DNA from: CAVPWP01 sp050789285 | GTDB taxonomy: Bacteria; Pseudomonadota; Alphaproteobacteria; Rhodobacterales; Rhodobacteraceae | Direction of reading: 5' to 3' | DNA: 64,000 nt | Assembly: GCF_050789285.1 (NCBI RefSeq) | Contig: NZ_JBOUVX010000003.1 | Span: 62,001-126,000 of the forward strand | Part shown: positions 62,164 to 64,000 of the stretch, in pieces | Layout of the letters: every line of letters begins with the position of its first letter | Position numbering within the stretch: position 1 is the first letter of the stretch | The notes under the pieces: generated by a model | What the model saw: the letters and a program-made list of their open reading frames with translations, nothing else | Database searches by the model: none | What the model was told of the DNA's origin: nothing | Program-made: the position numbers and the translations under genes

Positions 62164-63438
62164 CTAAAGACGGAGATATGCGGCGCGCTGGCGCGGCGTC
62201 CAGTGCACGGTCAGGCGGTGGCCCGCGTCGGTCTGCGCCTCGTCCTCGACCACGCCCTGCTCGTAAAGCCAGGCGCGCTGGCGGCCGGCGGCGAAAGGCA
62301 CCACGATCGTCTCGGTCACGCGGGCCTCGTCCAGCGCCTCGGTCACGGCCTCAAGCAGCGCGGGCAGGCCCTCGCCCGTCAGCGCCGATCCGGTGAAGAC
62401 GCCCTCGGTGCGCGCCGCGCGCGCCTCGACCGCGGCGCGGGCCTCGGGGTCGAGAAGGTCGACCTTGTTCCACAGTTCGATCTTCGGCGTGTCCTCGGCG
62501 ACGCCCAGTTCGGCCAGCACCGTCTCGACGTCCTCGGCCTGAAGATCGGTTTCGGCATGGGCGATGTCACGCACATGCACGATGACATCGGCGGCCAGAA
62601 CCTCTTCCAGCGTGGCGCGGAAGGCCGCGACAAGCTGGGTCGGCAGGTCCGAGATGAAGCCCACCGTGTCCGACAGGATCACGTCGCGCCCGGTCGACAG
62701 GCGGACCGCGCGCATCGTCGGGTCAAGCGTGGCGAACAGCATGTCCTTCGCCAGCACCTCGGCCCCTGTCAGGCGGTTGAACAGCGTGGACTTGCCCGCG
62801 TTCGTATAGCCCACCAGCGCGACCACCGGATAGGGCACCTTGGCGCGCGCGGCGCGGTGCAGGGCGCGCGTCTTGACCACCTTCGACAACTGCTTCCTGA
62901 GCCGCACAAGCTGGTCGTCGATGGCGCGGCGGTCGGCCTCGATCTGGGTTTCGCCGGGGCCGCCGACGAAGCCAAGGCCGCCGCGCTGGCGTTCGAGGTG
63001 GGTCCAGGCGCGGACAAGGCGCGTGCGCTGATAGCTCAGCGCCGCCATCTCGACCTGAAGCGCGCCCTCGCGGGTGCGCGCGCGGTCGGCGAAGATCTCG
63101 AGGATGAGAGAGGTGCGGTCGAGAAGCTTGACCTTCCATTCGCGCTCGAGGTTGCGCTGCTGGACCGGGGTGACGGGGCCGTCGATCAGCACCAACCCGA
63201 TCTCGTCGGCCTTCAGGCGCTGGCCGATCTCCTCGATCTTGCCCGACCCGAACAGCGTGCCGGGCTGGGCGCGCGGCAGGCGCACGACCTCGGCGCCCAC
63301 GACGTCAAGTCCCGGCAGAGCCACGGCAAGCGACACGGCCTCGTCCAGTGCCGCTGCGGGCTCGCGCCGCGCGGGTTCGGTGCGGATATCGGGGTGCAGC
63401 ACGAGGGCGCGCATGGCCCCCGTCGCGGCCTCGTCCAC
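62164..63438 (-). CDS. hflX: GTPase HflX
   Basis: A 424-residue ribosome-associated GTPase. The N-terminal HflX domain has AQPGTLFGSGKIEEIGQRLK and a central helix RDRARTREGALQVEMAALSYQ, followed by the GTPase core: G1 GYTNAGKSTLF, G3 DTVGFISDLP and NKVD. HflX acts in ribosome splitting and heat stress recovery. The start is assigned to GTG 63438, 2 bp after the hfq stop; ATG 63414 is an alternative. Cotranscribed with hfq, as common in proteobacteria. Confidence 0.93.
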   Translation of the reverse strand: MDEAATGAMRALVLHPDIRTEPARREPAAALDEAVSLAVALPGLDVVGAEVVRLPRAQPGTLFGSGKIEEIGQRLKADEIGLVLIDGPVTPVQQRNLEREWKVKLLDRTSLILEIFADRARTREGALQVEMAALSYQRTRLVRAWTHLERQRGGLGFVGGPGETQIEADRRAIDDQLVRLRKQLSKVVKTRALHRAARAKVPYPVVALVGYTNAGKSTLFNRLTGAEVLAKDMLFATLDPTMRAVRLSTGRDVILSDTVGFISDLPTQLVAAFRATLEEVLAADVIVHVRDIAHAETDLQAEDVETVLAELGVAEDTPKIELWNKVDLLDPEARAAVEARAARTEGVFTGSALTGEGLPALLEAVTEALDEARVTETIVVPFAAGRQRAWLYEQGVVEDEAQTDAGHRLTVHWTPRQRAAYLRL

Positions 63439-63440
63439 GG

Positions 63441-63674
63441 TCAGTCTTCGCCTTCGTAAAGGCTGATCGGCTGCGATGGCATGATGGTCGAGATCGCGTG
63501 CTTGTAGACAAGCTGGGACTGGCCGTCACGGCGCAGCAGCACGCAGAAGTTGTCGAACCAGGTGATGACGCCCTGCAATTTGACGCCGTTGATCAGGAAA
63601 ATCGTGACCGGGACCTTGGTCTTCCGGACATGGTTCAGGAAGGCGTCCTGCAAATTCTGACGGTCGGATGCCAT
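63441..63674 (-). CDS. hfq: RNA chaperone Hfq
   Basis: A 77-residue Sm-like protein. [35 protein letters not shown] and [34 protein letters not shown] contain the Sm1 and Sm2 (YKHA) motifs. The short C-terminus, SLYEGED, is typical of alphaproteobacterial Hfq. Hexameric; pairs small RNAs with mRNAs. Starts ATG 63674 with a weak AGGGCTAGAA site. It is followed by hflX and preceded by a trkH-type gene on the same strand across 139 bp. Confidence 0.97.
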
Positions 63675-63813
63675 GAAGTTCTAGCCCTTTTTCTTTCTTG
63701 TTGCCCCGCGCCAGGGCCATTCTCAAACGTCCGGATATCAGTATGTAGCGGAGCGAAAGGAGATTCCAGACCAAAAATCAGATCGTTACGCAATTACACA
63801 CGCTTACGTTGCA

Positions 63814-64000
63814 TCAGCTGCGCCAGAAGGTGGGATTCATCAGCGCGATGATCGCCAGCGTCTCGAGCCGCCCGATCACCATCGCGGCGGTGAAGATCAG
63901 CTTGGCGGCGGGGCTGAGGATCAGCAGATCGATGGGTGTTTCCATCGCGATCTGGGTCAGGGGCCCGGTCGTCGACAGCGCGGCGACGGTCAGCACCAGG
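63814..64000 (-). CDS. trkH: TrkH-type potassium uptake protein, C-terminus (partial)
   Basis: The right edge cuts a minus-strand gene; the last roughly 60 residues are visible, including TVAALSTTGPLTQIAMETPIDLLILSPAAKLIFTAAMVIGRLETLAIIALMNPTFWRS. STTGP and MVIGRLETLAI are the last P-loop selectivity region and the final helix of TrkH. With TrkA it forms a K+ uptake system. Order trkH-hfq-hflX on the same strand is typical for Rhodobacterales. No start in the window. Confidence 0.8.
   Translation of the reverse strand, partial: LVLTVAALSTTGPLTQIAMETPIDLLILSPAAKLIFTAAMVIGRLETLAIIALMNPTFWRS

Overview
This is a GC-rich chromosomal window that reads as a member of the Rhodobacterales (Rhodobacteraceae/Paracoccaceae, Alphaproteobacteria). 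The indications are the Rhodobacter-type set of neighbours (RSP_2647/RSP_2648-like methyltransferase and PIN gene pair, trkH-hfq-hflX order, ppiD-trpE, a Fur/Mur-type regulator of 138 residues), a B12-dependent class II ribonucleotide reductase as the only RNR seen, a complete edd-eda Entner-Doudoroff pair, a TakP-like TRAP transporter and a VPLPA-CTERM surface protein. It is almost all core genome: no insertion sequence, prophage, CRISPR array or rRNA operon was seen, and only one tRNA (Pro, TGG).

Layout. 1-5050: a tight plus-strand run of genes, many joined by ATGA/GTGA stop-start overlaps (GNAT, DUF2927 lipoprotein, 2-TM peptide, CoxE-type VWA protein, small membrane protein, DedA protein, M48 protease). 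5046-7750: minus-strand PIN protein, rRNA methyltransferase, DUF6778-type lipoprotein and a small RSP_7527-type protein. 7883-10443: a perfect LacI-family operator followed by edd-eda. 10507-15602: minus-strand membrane NYN nuclease, degenerate lipid A-type acyltransferase, small unknown protein and glnE. 15651-18561: YbaK-type deacylase, DUF2852, RDD, bpt and VOC genes, with two striking dyad elements in the gaps. 18570-22995: a three-gene TRAP transporter. 23250-26942: Ca/Na antiporter, then ilvB-ilvN with a readable promoter, leader peptide, antiterminator and terminator. 26972-33544: six-loop EF-hand protein, small membrane protein, nrdJ with an elaborate upstream region, tRNA-Pro, DUF192 protein. 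33541-41474: double cold-shock protein, pdxH, fabI-gpt-DUF2127-aminotransferase, ppiD-trpE. 41551-46398: tyrS, anmK, ketopantoate reductase-like gene, rarD-like gene, cupin. 46478-52650: minus-strand enolase, two EamA paralogues, AEC transporter, fur/mur, trpD, trpG. 52770-61675: YibQ-type deacetylase, GNAT, HIBADH-like dehydrogenase, penicillin acylase, YihY, VPLPA-CTERM protein and a base-composition-deviant methyltransferase. 61751-64000: DUF2177, hflX, hfq and the C-terminus of trkH.

The most informative regulatory structure is the ilvBN attenuator at 24299-24456: sigma70-like promoter, a 15-residue leader peptide with consecutive Leu-Val-Ile-Leu-Val codons, and mutually exclusive antiterminator and terminator hairpins. 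Also notable are a repeated 3'-UTR element (a gene-specific hairpin 1-15 nt after the stop codon followed by a conserved core like CTCCGGCGGGRRTATTTG and an AAGARAAGA tail, in four clear copies), twin 8-5-8 operators in front of the DUF2852 gene, a 46-bp dyad plus NrdR-like boxes in front of nrdJ, and an EF-hand protein built from three copies of a 66-residue EF-hand pair. No obviously new multi-gene defence or mobile system was found; the novelty candidates are mostly regulatory.
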